In this document: positions 8,709 to 17,914 of the stretch, piece after piece | Position numbering within the stretch: position 1 is the first letter of the stretch | Layout: every line of letters starts with the position of its first letter | Assembly: GCA_049322755.1 (NCBI GenBank) | Contig: JBMOQX010000052.1 | Span: 178,405-242,404, forward strand | Direction of reading: 5' to 3' | DNA length: 64,000 bases | From: DATIUV01 sp049322755 | GTDB lineage: Bacteria > Pseudomonadota > Gammaproteobacteria > Burkholderiales > UBA6910 | The notes under the pieces: model-generated | What the model saw: only the letters and a program-made list of their open reading frames with translations | What the model was told of the DNA's origin: nothing | Databases searched by the model: none | Made by a program: the position numbers and the translations under genes

Positions 8709-10184
8709 ATGCCACCGTCCGCGCCGCTGCGCGTTCTGTTCGTCACGCCCGAGATGCATCCGCTGGTGAAGACCGGCGGCCTCGGCGACGTGAGCAGCGC
8801 GCTGCCGCTCGCGCTCGCGGAAGCGGGACTGGACGTACGGGTGCTGATCCCCGGCTACCCCGCAGTGATGGAGCGCATCGTCGACCCGGAGCCGCTGCTG
8901 GACCTGTCCGTCCATGCGGGATTTCCCGAATCACGCCTGCTGGCGGCGGGTGCGCCCGGCTCCGTGCCGCTCATTGTGCTCGACTGTCCGCTGCTCTACC
9001 GGCGCGAGGGCGGACCCTACCAGTCGCCGCAAGGCGAGGACTGGCCCGACAATGCGCTGCGTTTCGGCCTGCTGTGCCGCGCGGCGGCGCTGCTGGGCGC
9101 GGACGCCAAACCGCTCGCGTGGCGGCCCCGGGTCCTGCACTGCCACGACTGGCAGGCCGGGCTCGCGCCGGCGCTGCTGCATTTCACCGCCGGCCGCCGG
9201 GCGGCGACGGTGATGACGATCCACAACCTCGCCTTCCAGGGGTTGTTTCCCGCCGACGCGGCGGCGCAGGTAGGACTGCCGCCGCCGGCGTTCACGGCGG
9301 ACGGCGTGGAGTACTGGGGCAAGCTGTCGTTCCTCAAGGGCGGCGTGGTCTATGCCGACCACATCACCACGGTGAGCCCCACCTACGCGCGGGAGATCCA
9401 GTCCGAGCCGCTGGGATTCGGCTTCGAGGGCCTGCTCCGGGCCCGTGCCGGCCGGCTCACCGGCATCCTCAACGGCATCGACACGGCGGTCTGGAATCCG
9501 GCCGCCGATCCGTTGATCGCGCAACCCTACGATGCCGCCACGCTGGAGCGGAAGCGCGACAACAAGCGCGCACTGCAAAAGGCCATGGGCTGGAGCGCGG
9601 ACGACGACGCGCCGCTGCTGGGGATGGTGAGCCGCCTCACCGGGCAGAAAGGCGCCGACCTGGTGGCAGAGCTGGCGCCGCGCATCGCCCAGCGCGGCGC
9701 CCGGCTGGTGGTCCTGGGCAGCGGCGACCCGGCGCTGGAGCGGCAGTTAACCCGGCTCGCGGGCGATCTGCCGCAGTGGGTCGCGGTGCGGATCCAGTTC
9801 GACGAGGCGCTCTCGCACCTGATCGAGGCCGGCGTCGACGCCTTCCTGATGCCCTCGCGCTTCGAGCCCTGCGGACTCAACCAGATGTACAGCCAGCGCT
9901 ACGGCACCCCGCCCATCGTGCACGCCACCGGCGGGTTGTGCGATTCGGTGGCGGACGCGACGCCGGCGGCGGTAGCCGCCGGCGGCGGCACCGGCTTCGT
10001 GTTCCAGCGCATGACCGAGGCGTCGTTCCTGCACGCCATCGACCGCGCGCTGGCGATGATGCGCGAGCCGGATGCCTGGCGCGCGGTGCAGCGCGCCGGC
10101 ATGGCACGGGACTTCAGCTGGAAATCGAGCGCGCAGAAGTACCGCGACCTGTACCGGTCGCTGCTTCCGCGCGACGGCGCCTGA
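8709..10184 (+). CDS. glgA: Glycogen synthase (ADP-glucose type)
   Basis: 491 residues from the ATG at 8709, which places the ADP-glucose-binding motif VKTGGLGDV at residues 20-28 as in the family; an ATG at 8649 would add 20 unrelated residues. Other GT5 marks are LHCHDWQAGL, TIHNLAFQG, VSPTYAREIQ, ILNGIDTAVWNP and the C-terminal SRFEPCGLNQMYSQRYGT. The enzyme extends alpha-1,4-glucan chains using ADP-glucose. No glgC or glgB gene is in the window. It is convergent with the glucan phosphorylase gene, so synthesis and breakdown genes sit tail to tail. Confidence 0.96.
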   Translation: MPPSAPLRVLFVTPEMHPLVKTGGLGDVSSALPLALAEAGLDVRVLIPGYPAVMERIVDPEPLLDLSVHAGFPESRLLAAGAPGSVPLIVLDCPLLYRREGGPYQSPQGEDWPDNALRFGLLCRAAALLGADAKPLAWRPRVLHCHDWQAGLAPALLHFTAGRRAATVMTIHNLAFQGLFPADAAAQVGLPPPAFTADGVEYWGKLSFLKGGVVYADHITTVSPTYAREIQSEPLGFGFEGLLRARAGRLTGILNGIDTAVWNPAADPLIAQPYDAATLERKRDNKRALQKAMGWSADDDAPLLGMVSRLTGQKGADLVAELAPRIAQRGARLVVLGSGDPALERQLTRLAGDLPQWVAVRIQFDEALSHLIEAGVDAFLMPSRFEPCGLNQMYSQRYGTPPIVHATGGLCDSVADATPAAVAAGGGTGFVFQRMTEASFLHAIDRALAMMREPDAWRAVQRAGMARDFSWKSSAQKYRDLYRSLLPRDGA

Positions 10185-10211
10185 GGCGCGGCGCGGAACG
10201 CGCGCCGCCCG

Positions 10212-12773
10212 TCACAGCCACGCCATCATCCCCAGCTCGAAGGGGTGGGTGAGCAGCGGATGGTGCGGATACGCGCGGATCATGTAGGCCAGCTTGCCGC
10301 ACAGCTCCGGCTTGAGCTGCAGCCGATAGAGGTGCTCGCCCGCCGCGTCGGCGGAACCCACGGGTGAGAACCGGAACGCCGTCGCGTTGGGCAGGCGGTT
10401 TCCCGCCCTGGTGGTGCGCTCCAGCAGCAGTTCCACGGCCACGTCGTCCGGCTCCAGCCCGTTGAGCCGCACCGCGACGGTGAACTCCACCTCCCCGCCG
10501 TAGCGGATGCGCGTCTCGGCGGCGTCCACCCGCCGCAGGCCCACGCCGGGCCAGGCGATGCGCACGCGGGACTTCCAGAGCGCCATCTGCTTGGCGTTCT
10601 CGTAGCCGTCGGCGGCGTAGACGACGCCCTGGCGCGCCGCCGGGACGTAGAACTCCCGCACGTAATCGCCCACCATGCGGTTGGAATTGAACCGCGGCAG
10701 GATGGTCGCCATCGAGCGCTTGGCCATCTTTACCCACTCCGCCGGATAGCCCTGCTTGGTGCGCTCGTAATAGAGCGGGATCACGTGGTCCTGCAGCAGC
10801 TCATAGATGGTGCGCGACTCCTCGCGGTTGCGCGCCGCCAGGTCGAGGTCGTCGGGGCCGGGTTTGATGGCCCAGCCGTTCCTGCCGTCGTAGGCCTCGG
10901 CCCACCAGCCGTCGGTGACCGAGAGGTTGATGGCGCCGTTCATCGCCGCCTTCATGCCCGAGGTGCCGCAGGCCTCCTGGGGATACACCGGGTTGTTGAG
11001 CCAGACGTCGACCCCCGAAACCAGCCGCCGCGCGAGCCGCAGGTCGTAGTTCTCCACCAGCAGGATCTTGCCCTCGAACTCGGGCATCGCCGCCACCTGG
11101 GCCACGCGCCGGATCATGTCCTGGCCGGGCACGTCGGCGGGGTGCGCCTTGCCGGCGAAGATGAACAGCACCGGGCGCTCCTCGTCGGCGAGCAGCTCGC
11201 GCAGCCAGCCGAGATCCTCGAACAGCAGCGCGGCACGCTTGTAGGTGGCGAAGCGGCGCGCAAAGCCGATGGTGAGCACGTTGGGGTTCACCGGGTCGGC
11301 GTAGCGCAGCAGCCGCTCCAGGTGGGCCTCGGAGCCGAAGTTGCGGAAATGCTGCGCGGTGACGCGGTGGCGCACGAGGTACAGCATCTGCGCCTTGAGC
11401 GACTGGCGCACGCTCCAGAACTGGTGGTCCGGGATCTCGTCGATGCGCGCCCAGTAGGCGGCGTCGCACACCCGGTTGCGCCATTCGTTGCCCAGCACCT
11501 TGTCGAACAGCTCGGCCCAGTCCTGGAACAGGAACGTGGGCACGTGCACGCCGTTGGTGATGTGGCGGATCGGATTCTCTTCGGCGTCGATCTGCGGCCA
11601 CAGCCCCTGCAGGATCTGGGCCGACACCTCCCCGTGGACGCGCGACACGCCGTTGTGGAAGCGTGAGCCGCGCACCGCCAGCGCGGTCATGTTGAAGTCG
11701 CCGTTGCCGGGCGTGCGGCCGAACTCGAACAGCTCGTCCGCGCGCAGCCGCGTCTCCTTCAGGAACCAGTCGAAGTAGGACAACAGCATGTCGTGGCTGA
11801 AGTGGTCGTGGCCCGCCGGCACCGGCGTGTGGGTGGTGAACACGGTGTTGGCCGCCACCGCCTCGGCCGCGGAGGCGAAGTTGAGCCCCTGCGCCATCAG
11901 CATGCGGGCGCGCTCCAGGATCAGGAACGCGGCGTGCCCTTCGTTGATGTGCCAGACTGTGGGCTTGAGCCCGAGCGCGGCCAGCGCGCGCACGCCGCCG
12001 ACGCCCAGCACCAGTTCCTGCTCCAAGCGCATGGTCTTGTCGCCGCCGTAGAGCCGGTGGGAAATGTCGCGGTCGTCGGGCCGGTTCTCCTCCAGGTCGG
12101 TGTCCAGCAGGCACAGCGTCACGTGGCCGACGCGGGTGTGCCAGACCTTGACCCGCACCATGCGCCCCGGCAGCTCGACGCTGACCCGCACCTCGGCGCC
12201 GTCCGCCCCCACCACCGGGGTCACCGGCAGGTCGTCGAAGTCGGAATCGGTGTAGATGGCGTGCTGGTTGCCGGACTTGTCGATGGTCTGGTGGAAATAG
12301 CCCTGGCGATAGAGCATGCCGACGCCGACGAACGGCAGGCGCAGGTCGCTGGCCGCCTTGCAATGGTCGCCGGCCAGGATGCCGAGGCCGCCGGAATAGA
12401 TCGGGAAGCTCTCGTGGAAGCCGAACTCGGCGCAGAAATAGGCGATGAGGTCCTCGCTCGCCAGCGCCGCGGCGCTGTCGCGGCGCATCGGCTCCGAGTG
12501 ATACGAGTCGTACGCCGTGAGGATATGGTTGAAGAACGCCATGAACACCCGGTCGTCGGCGGCGTCCAGGAGCACCTTCTCGTCGATGCGCTTGAGGAAG
12601 GCCTTGGGATTGTGGCCGACCGCGTTCCACAGCCCCGGGTGCAGCCGCGAGAACAGCGTCCGGGTGGGCCGGTCCCAGCTGTACCACAGGTTGTTGGCCA
12701 GCTCCTGCAGCCGGGTCAGCCGGCGCGGGATCTTGGGATTCACCTCCAGCTGGAAGCGGGTGCGTGGGGCCAT
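10212..12773 (-). CDS. glgP: Alpha-glucan (glycogen/maltodextrin) phosphorylase, DUF3417 type
   Basis: 853 residues. The N-terminus FQLEVNPKIPRRLTRLQELANNLWYSW is of the DUF3417 kind found in the GT35 subgroup represented by Mycobacterium and Thermotoga enzymes rather than in E. coli GlgP. Recognisable motifs are YSGGLGILAGDH (about 126), WHINEGHAAF, ITNGVHVPTF and the pyridoxal-phosphate lysine motif EACGTSGMKAAMNGA around residue 600. It releases glucose 1-phosphate from alpha-1,4-glucans. It faces glgA and starts 378 bases from the stop-facing end of the orn region, with the orn gene on the same strand upstream. Confidence 0.95.
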   Translation of the reverse strand: MAPRTRFQLEVNPKIPRRLTRLQELANNLWYSWDRPTRTLFSRLHPGLWNAVGHNPKAFLKRIDEKVLLDAADDRVFMAFFNHILTAYDSYHSEPMRRDSAAALASEDLIAYFCAEFGFHESFPIYSGGLGILAGDHCKAASDLRLPFVGVGMLYRQGYFHQTIDKSGNQHAIYTDSDFDDLPVTPVVGADGAEVRVSVELPGRMVRVKVWHTRVGHVTLCLLDTDLEENRPDDRDISHRLYGGDKTMRLEQELVLGVGGVRALAALGLKPTVWHINEGHAAFLILERARMLMAQGLNFASAAEAVAANTVFTTHTPVPAGHDHFSHDMLLSYFDWFLKETRLRADELFEFGRTPGNGDFNMTALAVRGSRFHNGVSRVHGEVSAQILQGLWPQIDAEENPIRHITNGVHVPTFLFQDWAELFDKVLGNEWRNRVCDAAYWARIDEIPDHQFWSVRQSLKAQMLYLVRHRVTAQHFRNFGSEAHLERLLRYADPVNPNVLTIGFARRFATYKRAALLFEDLGWLRELLADEERPVLFIFAGKAHPADVPGQDMIRRVAQVAAMPEFEGKILLVENYDLRLARRLVSGVDVWLNNPVYPQEACGTSGMKAAMNGAINLSVTDGWWAEAYDGRNGWAIKPGPDDLDLAARNREESRTIYELLQDHVIPLYYERTKQGYPAEWVKMAKRSMATILPRFNSNRMVGDYVREFYVPAARQGVVYAADGYENAKQMALWKSRVRIAWPGVGLRRVDAAETRIRYGGEVEFTVAVRLNGLEPDDVAVELLLERTTRAGNRLPNATAFRFSPVGSADAAGEHLYRLQLKPELCGKLAYMIRAYPHHPLLTHPFELGMMAWL

Positions 12774-12849
12774 CGGTATCGGTTCCGTTGTTGCCAGGGA
12801 CGACTGGGTGTCTGATGCAATCCGCGTGCCACGCGCCGACGCGCCGGCG

Positions 12850-13395
12850 TCATGCCCGCAGGAAGCTGGCGCGATAGTGCTTCAGCTCGGCGATCGACTC
12901 GTAGATGTCCGCCAGGGCCTCGTGCTTGCCCTGCTTGGTGAAGCCCGCCAGCACCTCCGGCCGCCAGCGCCGCGCCAGCTCCTTGAGCGTGCTCACGTCC
13001 AGGTTGCGATAGTGGAAATACGCCTCGAGGCGCGGCATGTAGCGCGCCAGGAAGCGCCGGTCCTGGCAGACCGAGTTGCCGCACATGGGGGACGCCTTGG
13101 CCGGCAGCAGCGGCTCCAGGAAGCGCACCAGCCGGTCCTCGGCCTCGGTCTCGGTCAGCGTCGAGGCGCGCACCTTGTCGAGGAGCCCCGACTTGCCATG
13201 GGTGGAGCGGTTCCAGGAATCCATGCCCTCCAGGACCGCATCATCCTGGTGCACCACCAGCACCGGCGCCTCGCCAACGGGCTCCAGTTCGGCGTCGGTC
13301 ACCACGATCGCCAGCTCCAGGATGCGGTCGGTATCCGGGTTCAGGCCGCTCATCTCCAGGTCGATCCAGATCAGCCGGTTTGCGTCTTGTGCCAT
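12850..13395 (-). CDS. orn: Oligoribonuclease
   Basis: 181 residues, the usual Orn length. The DEDDh exonuclease residues are visible: D12 and E14 in WIDLEMSGL, CGNSVCQDRRF in the middle, and GKHEALADI with the catalytic histidine and aspartate near residue 160. Orn degrades 2-5 nucleotide RNAs and linear di-GMP made from c-di-GMP. It diverges from the M48 protease gene across 70 AT-rich bases, a gene order common in betaproteobacteria. Confidence 0.97.
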   Translation of the reverse strand: MAQDANRLIWIDLEMSGLNPDTDRILELAIVVTDAELEPVGEAPVLVVHQDDAVLEGMDSWNRSTHGKSGLLDKVRASTLTETEAEDRLVRFLEPLLPAKASPMCGNSVCQDRRFLARYMPRLEAYFHYRNLDVSTLKELARRWRPEVLAGFTKQGKHEALADIYESIAELKHYRASFLRA

Positions 13396-13465
13396 AATTT
13401 TCCGGGAATTTACCGAGCCGGCATTTTGTCATATCCGGCAGCCTCCCGACACCGAACAGGATCCC

Positions 13466-14716
13466 GTGCATCCCTTCACCCTGGCTTTCCTCGCCGCCCT
13501 GGCCGTCTCGATGGCGGCGCGGCTGTGGCTCGACTGGCGCCATATCCGCCACGTGGGCCGCCACCGGGAGACGGTCCCGGCGGCGTTCGCCGACACCGTC
13601 GACCCGGAGGCGCACCGCAAGGCCGCGGACTACACGGTCGCCAAGACCCGGCTGGCGGTGGTGCACGCCCTGGTGGACAGCGCCCTGGTGCTGCTGCTTA
13701 CCCTGGGCGGCGGCATCGACGCCCTCGACCGCCTCGCCCGCGCGCTGACGGAGGAGCCCCTGCTGCAGGGCCTGGCGCTGATCGGCGGCGTGGTGCTGGC
13801 GGCGGCGGCGGCGGAGCTGCCGCTCACCGCATGGCGTATTTTCCGCATCGAAACCCGGTTCGGCTTCAACCGCATGACCCCGGCGATGTTCCTGGCCGAT
13901 CTCGGCAAGCAGTTTTTGGTGACGCTGGCGCTGGGAGCGCCGCTGGCCGCGGCGGTGCTGTGGCTGATGCAGCAGGCGGGCACCTGGTGGTGGCTCTACG
14001 CCTGGGCCGTGTGGGTGGCGTTCAACCTGCTGGTGGTGGCGATCTATCCCAGCTACATCGCGCCGCTGTTCAACAAGTTTACGCCGCTCACCGACGCCGC
14101 CCTCAAGGAGCGTGTGGAGGCGCTGCTCACGCGCTGCGGATTCCGCGCCCAAGGCCTGTACGTGATGGACGGCTCGCGCCGCAGCGCCCACGGCAACGCC
14201 TATTTCACGGGTTTCGGGCGCTCCAAGCGCATCGTGTTCTTCGACACGCTGCTCACGCGCCTGACCCCACCCGAGGTGGAGGCGGTGCTGGCCCACGAGC
14301 TCGGGCACTTCCGCCGCCGCCACGTGGTCAAGCGCATCGCCTGGTCGTTCGTCGCCAGCCTGGGGTTCCTCTGGCTGCTGGGTGTGCTGAAGGAGGCGCC
14401 GTGGTTCTACGCCGCGCTCGGGGTCACGGCGCCGTCCACGGCCGCGGCACTGGTGCTGTTCTTCCTCGCGGTGCCGGTGTTCACGTTCCCGCTGCAGCCG
14501 CTGCTGGCGTTCTACTCCCGGCGCCACGAGTACGAGGCCGACGCCTACGCCGCCGAGCACGCCTGCGCCGGCAGCCTGGTGGACGCGCTGGTGAAGCTCT
14601 ACAAGGACAACGCCGCCACCCTGACCCCCGACCCGCTGCACTCGGCGGTGTACGACTCGCACCCGCCCGCGGCGCTGCGCATCGCGCGGCTGCGGCAGGC
14701 GGCGCATAATCCATGA
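13466..14716 (+). CDS. Ste24-type M48 family membrane metalloprotease
   Basis: 416 residues from the GTG at 13466, which has an AGGA ribosome site four bases upstream and gives the expected hydrophobic N-terminus (VHPFTLAFLAALAVSM). The zinc motif HELGH lies near residue 279, the third zinc ligand in EYEADAYA near 355, and at least six membrane segments are visible. IETRFGFNRMTP is the family's conserved cytoplasmic motif. Bacterial Ste24 homologues are inner-membrane proteases probably acting in membrane-protein quality control. It leads a run with cytochrome c, phhB and rsgA genes. Confidence 0.9.
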   Translation: MHPFTLAFLAALAVSMAARLWLDWRHIRHVGRHRETVPAAFADTVDPEAHRKAADYTVAKTRLAVVHALVDSALVLLLTLGGGIDALDRLARALTEEPLLQGLALIGGVVLAAAAAELPLTAWRIFRIETRFGFNRMTPAMFLADLGKQFLVTLALGAPLAAAVLWLMQQAGTWWWLYAWAVWVAFNLLVVAIYPSYIAPLFNKFTPLTDAALKERVEALLTRCGFRAQGLYVMDGSRRSAHGNAYFTGFGRSKRIVFFDTLLTRLTPPEVEAVLAHELGHFRRRHVVKRIAWSFVASLGFLWLLGVLKEAPWFYAALGVTAPSTAAALVLFFLAVPVFTFPLQPLLAFYSRRHEYEADAYAAEHACAGSLVDALVKLYKDNAATLTPDPLHSAVYDSHPPAALRIARLRQAAHNP

Positions 14717-14748
14717 CTTTGCTTTCCGCGTTCTCGAAGGAGACCCGC

Positions 14749-15060
14749 ATGACCCGCGGCTTACTGCTTTGCGCAGCGCTGCTGCCGGCGGCGCCGGCGC
14801 TCGCGAACCCGTTCCCAAAGGGCGATCCCGCCAAGGGCAAGGCCCTGATGTCGGAGGCCAAGTGCGGCGCCTGCCACGCCAGCATGTTCGGCGGCGACGG
14901 CAGCGGCATCTACACGCGCCCGGACCGCCGCGTCACCAGCGCCGAGAAGCTGCGCTCGCAGGTGCGCTTCTGCGCGACCCAGGTCAAGGCCAGCTGGTTT
15001 CCCGAGGAGGAAGAGCACGTGGCGGCCTACCTGAACCAGCAGTACTACAAGTTCAAGTAG
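14749..15060 (+). CDS. Small periplasmic cytochrome c
   Basis: 103 residues from the ATG at 14749, chosen because AAGGAG lies nine bases upstream and a clean signal peptide follows (MTRGLLLCAALLPAAPALA, cut before NPFPKG). One heme-binding CGACH motif sits around residue 41, followed by a conserved MFGGDGSGIYTR segment; FCATQ and a WF motif precede the C-terminus. Homologues with this place in the genome occur in many betaproteobacteria; their electron partners are not known to me. It follows the protease gene by 32 bases and precedes phhB by 41, so an operon is likely. Confidence 0.85.
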   Translation: MTRGLLLCAALLPAAPALANPFPKGDPAKGKALMSEAKCGACHASMFGGDGSGIYTRPDRRVTSAEKLRSQVRFCATQVKASWFPEEEEHVAAYLNQQYYKFK

Positions 15061-15101
15061 CGCGCCGCCCGCACAACCCACCCACGGAGCACGACGGAGC
15101 C

Positions 15102-15440
15102 ATGAGCGACATCATCGACCTTGCCAGCAGGAAATGCGCGCCGTGCGAAGGCGGCGTCGCGCCCCTCGACCGCCAGCAGGTGGACGCCATGCTCGGGCAC
15201 CTGCCGGACTGGTCGTTCCAGGACGGCGTCATCACCCGCACCTTCAAGTTCAAGAACCACCACGACACCATGGCGTTCGTCAACGCGGTGGCGTGGATCT
15301 CCCACCGGGAGGACCATCACCCCGACATGAAGGTGGGCTACAACACCTGCACCATCGCCTACTCCACCCACGCCATCAACGGCCTGTCGGAGAACGACTT
15401 CATCTGCGCCGCCAAGGTGGACCGGCTGCTCGGGCATTGA
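15102..15440 (+). CDS. phhB: Pterin-4a-carbinolamine dehydratase
   Basis: 112 residues with the family signature REDHHPDMKVGYNT around residues 67-80 and the trailing histidine and aspartate (THAINGLSENDF). The enzyme dehydrates 4a-hydroxytetrahydropterin, recycling the cofactor of aromatic amino acid hydroxylases; no phenylalanine hydroxylase gene is in this window, and the protein often occurs without one, where it may act in molybdopterin or other pterin metabolism. ACGGAGC precedes the ATG. It is in the same transcriptional run as the cytochrome c and rsgA genes. Confidence 0.93.
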   Translation: MSDIIDLASRKCAPCEGGVAPLDRQQVDAMLGHLPDWSFQDGVITRTFKFKNHHDTMAFVNAVAWISHREDHHPDMKVGYNTCTIAYSTHAINGLSENDFICAAKVDRLLGH

Positions 15441-15492
15441 GAGTGGCGGCCCGGCGCCCGCGCGTCCCCGGCAGCGGCGCCGGCTGACCCCG

Positions 15493-16356
15493 ATGCGCGG
15501 ACGCGTGGTCGCGGCCTATGGCCGCCGCTTCGAAGTGGAACTGCCCGGCGGCCGGCGGCTCGACTGCACGGTCAAGGGCAAGCGCGGGGGCATCGCCTGC
15601 GGCGACGAGGTGGAGGTGCGCGAGAGCGGCGACGCCGGCGTGATCGACTCGGTGGCGCCGCGCCGCAGCCTGCTCTACCGCAGCGACGCCTTCCGCGAGA
15701 AGCTGATCGCCGCCAACGTGACCCAGGCGGTGATCGTGCTGGCGCCGGTGCCGAGCTACAGCGAGGAGCTGCTGGCGCGCTGCCTGGTGGCGGCGGAATC
15801 CCAGGGCATCGGCGTGCTGCTGGTGCTGAACAAGGCCGACCTGGCGCCCGAGGCCGGAGCGGCGCGGGAGCGCCTGAAGCTGTACGAATCGCTGGGCTAT
15901 GCGCTGGTGGCGATCAGCGCCGAGCGCGACGTCTCACCGCTGGCGGCCCGGCTCAAGGGCCATGTCAACGTGCTGGTGGGGCAATCCGGGATGGGCAAGT
16001 CCACCATCGTCAATGCGCTGGTGCCGGGCGCCGGCGCCGCCACGGCGGAGCATTCCGAAGCGCTCGACTCCGGCCGCCACACCACCAGTCACTCGCGGCT
16101 TTACCACCTGGACGCGGCCACCGACCTGATCGATTCGCCGGGCATGCAGGAGTTCGGGCTGCGGCATGTCCCCGTGGAGGCCATCGCACCCGGATTCCCC
16201 GAGCTGCGGCCGCACCTCGGCCGCTGCCGGTTCCGCAATTGCCGTCATCTGGGGGAGCCGGACTGTGCGGTGGTGGTGGCGGCCGCCGCCGGCGCCGTCG
16301 ACCGGCGGCGCCTGGAGATCTACCGCGCGCTGCGGCGGGAACGCCTGGACGACTGA
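15493..16356 (+). CDS. rsgA: Ribosome small subunit-dependent GTPase A
   Basis: 287 residues: N-terminal OB-fold, a circularly permuted GTPase domain with motifs in the order G4 (NKAD, about 116), G1 (GQSGMGKST, about 161) and G3 (DSPG), then a C-terminal zinc-binding stretch CRFRNCRHLGEPDC. RsgA helps mature and check the 30S subunit and its GTP hydrolysis is stimulated by the ribosome. The product is slightly short because the N-terminal tail is short, as in other betaproteobacteria. Its stop codon lies inside a hairpin shared with the converging CobD-like gene. Confidence 0.96.
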   Translation: MRGRVVAAYGRRFEVELPGGRRLDCTVKGKRGGIACGDEVEVRESGDAGVIDSVAPRRSLLYRSDAFREKLIAANVTQAVIVLAPVPSYSEELLARCLVAAESQGIGVLLVLNKADLAPEAGAARERLKLYESLGYALVAISAERDVSPLAARLKGHVNVLVGQSGMGKSTIVNALVPGAGAATAEHSEALDSGRHTTSHSRLYHLDAATDLIDSPGMQEFGLRHVPVEAIAPGFPELRPHLGRCRFRNCRHLGEPDCAVVVAAAAGAVDRRRLEIYRALRRERLDD

Positions 16357-16370
16357 GCGCGCGGCGCTCA
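16354..16370. terminator. Perfect hairpin spanning the stop codons of two convergent genes
   Basis: TGAGCGC, a three-base loop and GCGCTCA form a perfect 7-bp stem. The left arm contains the TGA of rsgA and the right arm the TGA of the opposing CobD-like gene. There is no T-run, so it is only a possible bidirectional terminator or mRNA 3'-end stabiliser. Confidence 0.4.
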
Positions 16371-17291
16371 GTCCCCGAACCAGCGGCCCAGCGACAGCAG
16401 CACCACCACGCCGGCCCAGAAGAACAGCGTCCGCCGCAGCAGCACGCGGGCGCCGGCCATCTGTTCGGGGTCCGCGGTGTCGCCGACGCCCAGCTCGGGC
16501 CGGTAATAGAGCGCGCCGTCGCGATGGTAGGGCTCGCCCAGGCGCACCCCGATGGCGCCGGCGCCGCTCGCCAGCACGATGCCGTCGCCCGGCTCCAGCC
16601 AGTGGGACGCCTGGGAGTTCCAGCAGTAGGCCGCATCCTCGAAATCGCCCACCACGGCGAAGCTGCCGCCGGTGAGCCGTGCCGGCACCCAGTCCACGAT
16701 GCCGAACGCCTGCGCCGAGAGCCGGCGCAGCGGGGCGCCCTGCGGATGCGCCGCGCCCCACGCCTCCTGGAGCAGCTCCGCCAGACGATACAGCAGCGGG
16801 CCCACCGGCCCCGGCAGCAGGACGTACGCGGCGACGATGGCGAAGGCGCCGCGATGCGCCGACAGCAGCGCCTGCTCGATGGCGAGCCGCGCCGTCTCCT
16901 CCGCGGTGAGCTCATCGGCCGCCTCGCCGCGCCACTCGGCCAGACGCGCGCGCGCCTGCGCGTCATCGCGGCGGGCCAGCGCGTCCTCCACCGCGGCAAA
17001 TGCGTCGACGCCGCGCTGATAACCCAGCGTCGCGTAGAGCACGAGCACGTCCCAGAGCCAGGCCAGGGCACCGCTCGCCTCGCCCAGCAGCTGGTGCACC
17101 CCCCACGCCACCGCGAGCACCGGCACGATGGCGATGAGCCACGCCGCCAGCGCCTGGTAGCGCTCGCGCCCCGGCAGCTGCTCCGCCAGGAACGCGGCAT
17201 AGCTGCGGAACATCGCGACCGCGGCGTGCCGCCGCGGGAGCGGGCGAAGACGGTCGAGCAGAAACGCTGCGATGAGCGCGAGCAGGGTCAC
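16368..17291 (-). CDS. CobD/CbiB-family (AmpE-like) membrane protein
   Basis: 307 residues with a hydrophobic N-terminus (MTLLALIAAFLLDRL), three or four membrane segments and the family pattern FGIVDWVPARLTGGSFAVVGDFEDA around residues 200-225. CobD/CbiB attaches aminopropanol in cobalamin synthesis and the related AmpE is a membrane sensor-like protein; this betaproteobacterial version beside rsgA lacks other cobalamin genes nearby, so its role is uncertain. ILDER-like start DRLRPLPRRH is typical of the family. Its stop overlaps a hairpin shared with rsgA. Confidence 0.75.
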   Translation of the reverse strand: MTLLALIAAFLLDRLRPLPRRHAAVAMFRSYAAFLAEQLPGRERYQALAAWLIAIVPVLAVAWGVHQLLGEASGALAWLWDVLVLYATLGYQRGVDAFAAVEDALARRDDAQARARLAEWRGEAADELTAEETARLAIEQALLSAHRGAFAIVAAYVLLPGPVGPLLYRLAELLQEAWGAAHPQGAPLRRLSAQAFGIVDWVPARLTGGSFAVVGDFEDAAYCWNSQASHWLEPGDGIVLASGAGAIGVRLGEPYHRDGALYYRPELGVGDTADPEQMAGARVLLRRTLFFWAGVVVLLSLGRWFGD

Positions 17292-17319
17292 GGGAAGGGC
17301 GTCTGAAGGGGGCGAACGC

Positions 17320-17820
17320 TATGTTAAAGTCGCCACGACAAGGCCGCAAGCGAAGGAATCCGTGTTCGTGGTGACTCCTGCCGGCGTGGTGGTGTTCGAC
17401 GCCCTCGGCTCGCCGCCGCTGGCATGCGAGCTGCTGCGCCGGATTCGCGCCGTCACCCCCCAGCCGGTGCGCTACGTGATCGTGAGCCGCTACCACGCCG
17501 ATCATGTCTACGGCCTGCAGGTGTTCAAGGACGCGGGCCCACACGCCGGAGGACCTGGCGCTGGTGGTGCAGCCCGACGGCGTGCTGTTCGCCGGCGACG
17601 TGGTGTTCCGCGGGCGGGTGCCGTTCGTCGGCACCGCCGACTCCGGGGCCTGGCTCGCCGCGCTGGACCGGCTCCTGGCGCTGCGGCCCGGGGTGCTGGT
17701 GCCCGGCCATGGGCCCGCGTCCGACCGCCCCGCCGAGGACCTGCGGCTGACGCGCGACTACCTGGCCTACCTGCGCCGGACCATGGGCGCGGCGGTCGAG
17801 AACTTCGTTCCCCGCTTGAT
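17320..17820 (+). pseudogene. Eroded metallo-beta-lactamase-fold hydrolase
   Basis: Two pieces in different frames add up to a damaged MBL-fold protein. The first (17320 to about 17535) reads FVVTPAGVVVFDALGSP then YVIVSRYHADHVYGLQVF, where the zinc motif SHxHADH has lost its first histidine. The second, in the next frame from about 17540, reads HTPEDLALVVQPDGVLFAGDVVF and VLVPGHGPASDRP up to YLRRTMGAAVENF. The middle segment of roughly 70 residues normally present is missing, the N-terminal 15-20 residues look deleted and the C-terminus is cut. It lies just before the sulfide:quinone oxidoreductase gene, a position where functional MBL-fold genes are often found. Confidence 0.72.
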
Positions 17821-17914
17821 GCAGATCAAGACCCCTGACCGGCGCCGGCTGCATAGTGATCGAATGCGCGCCGAGCGTTCCGGTGCGCCTTTGCCCAAGC
17901 ACAAGGGGGAATTC

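Noticed and set aside
10185..10211. Alternating GCGCGG sequence between the glgA and glgP stops, considered as a terminator
   Set aside because: The arms pair only partly and there is no T-run on either strand.
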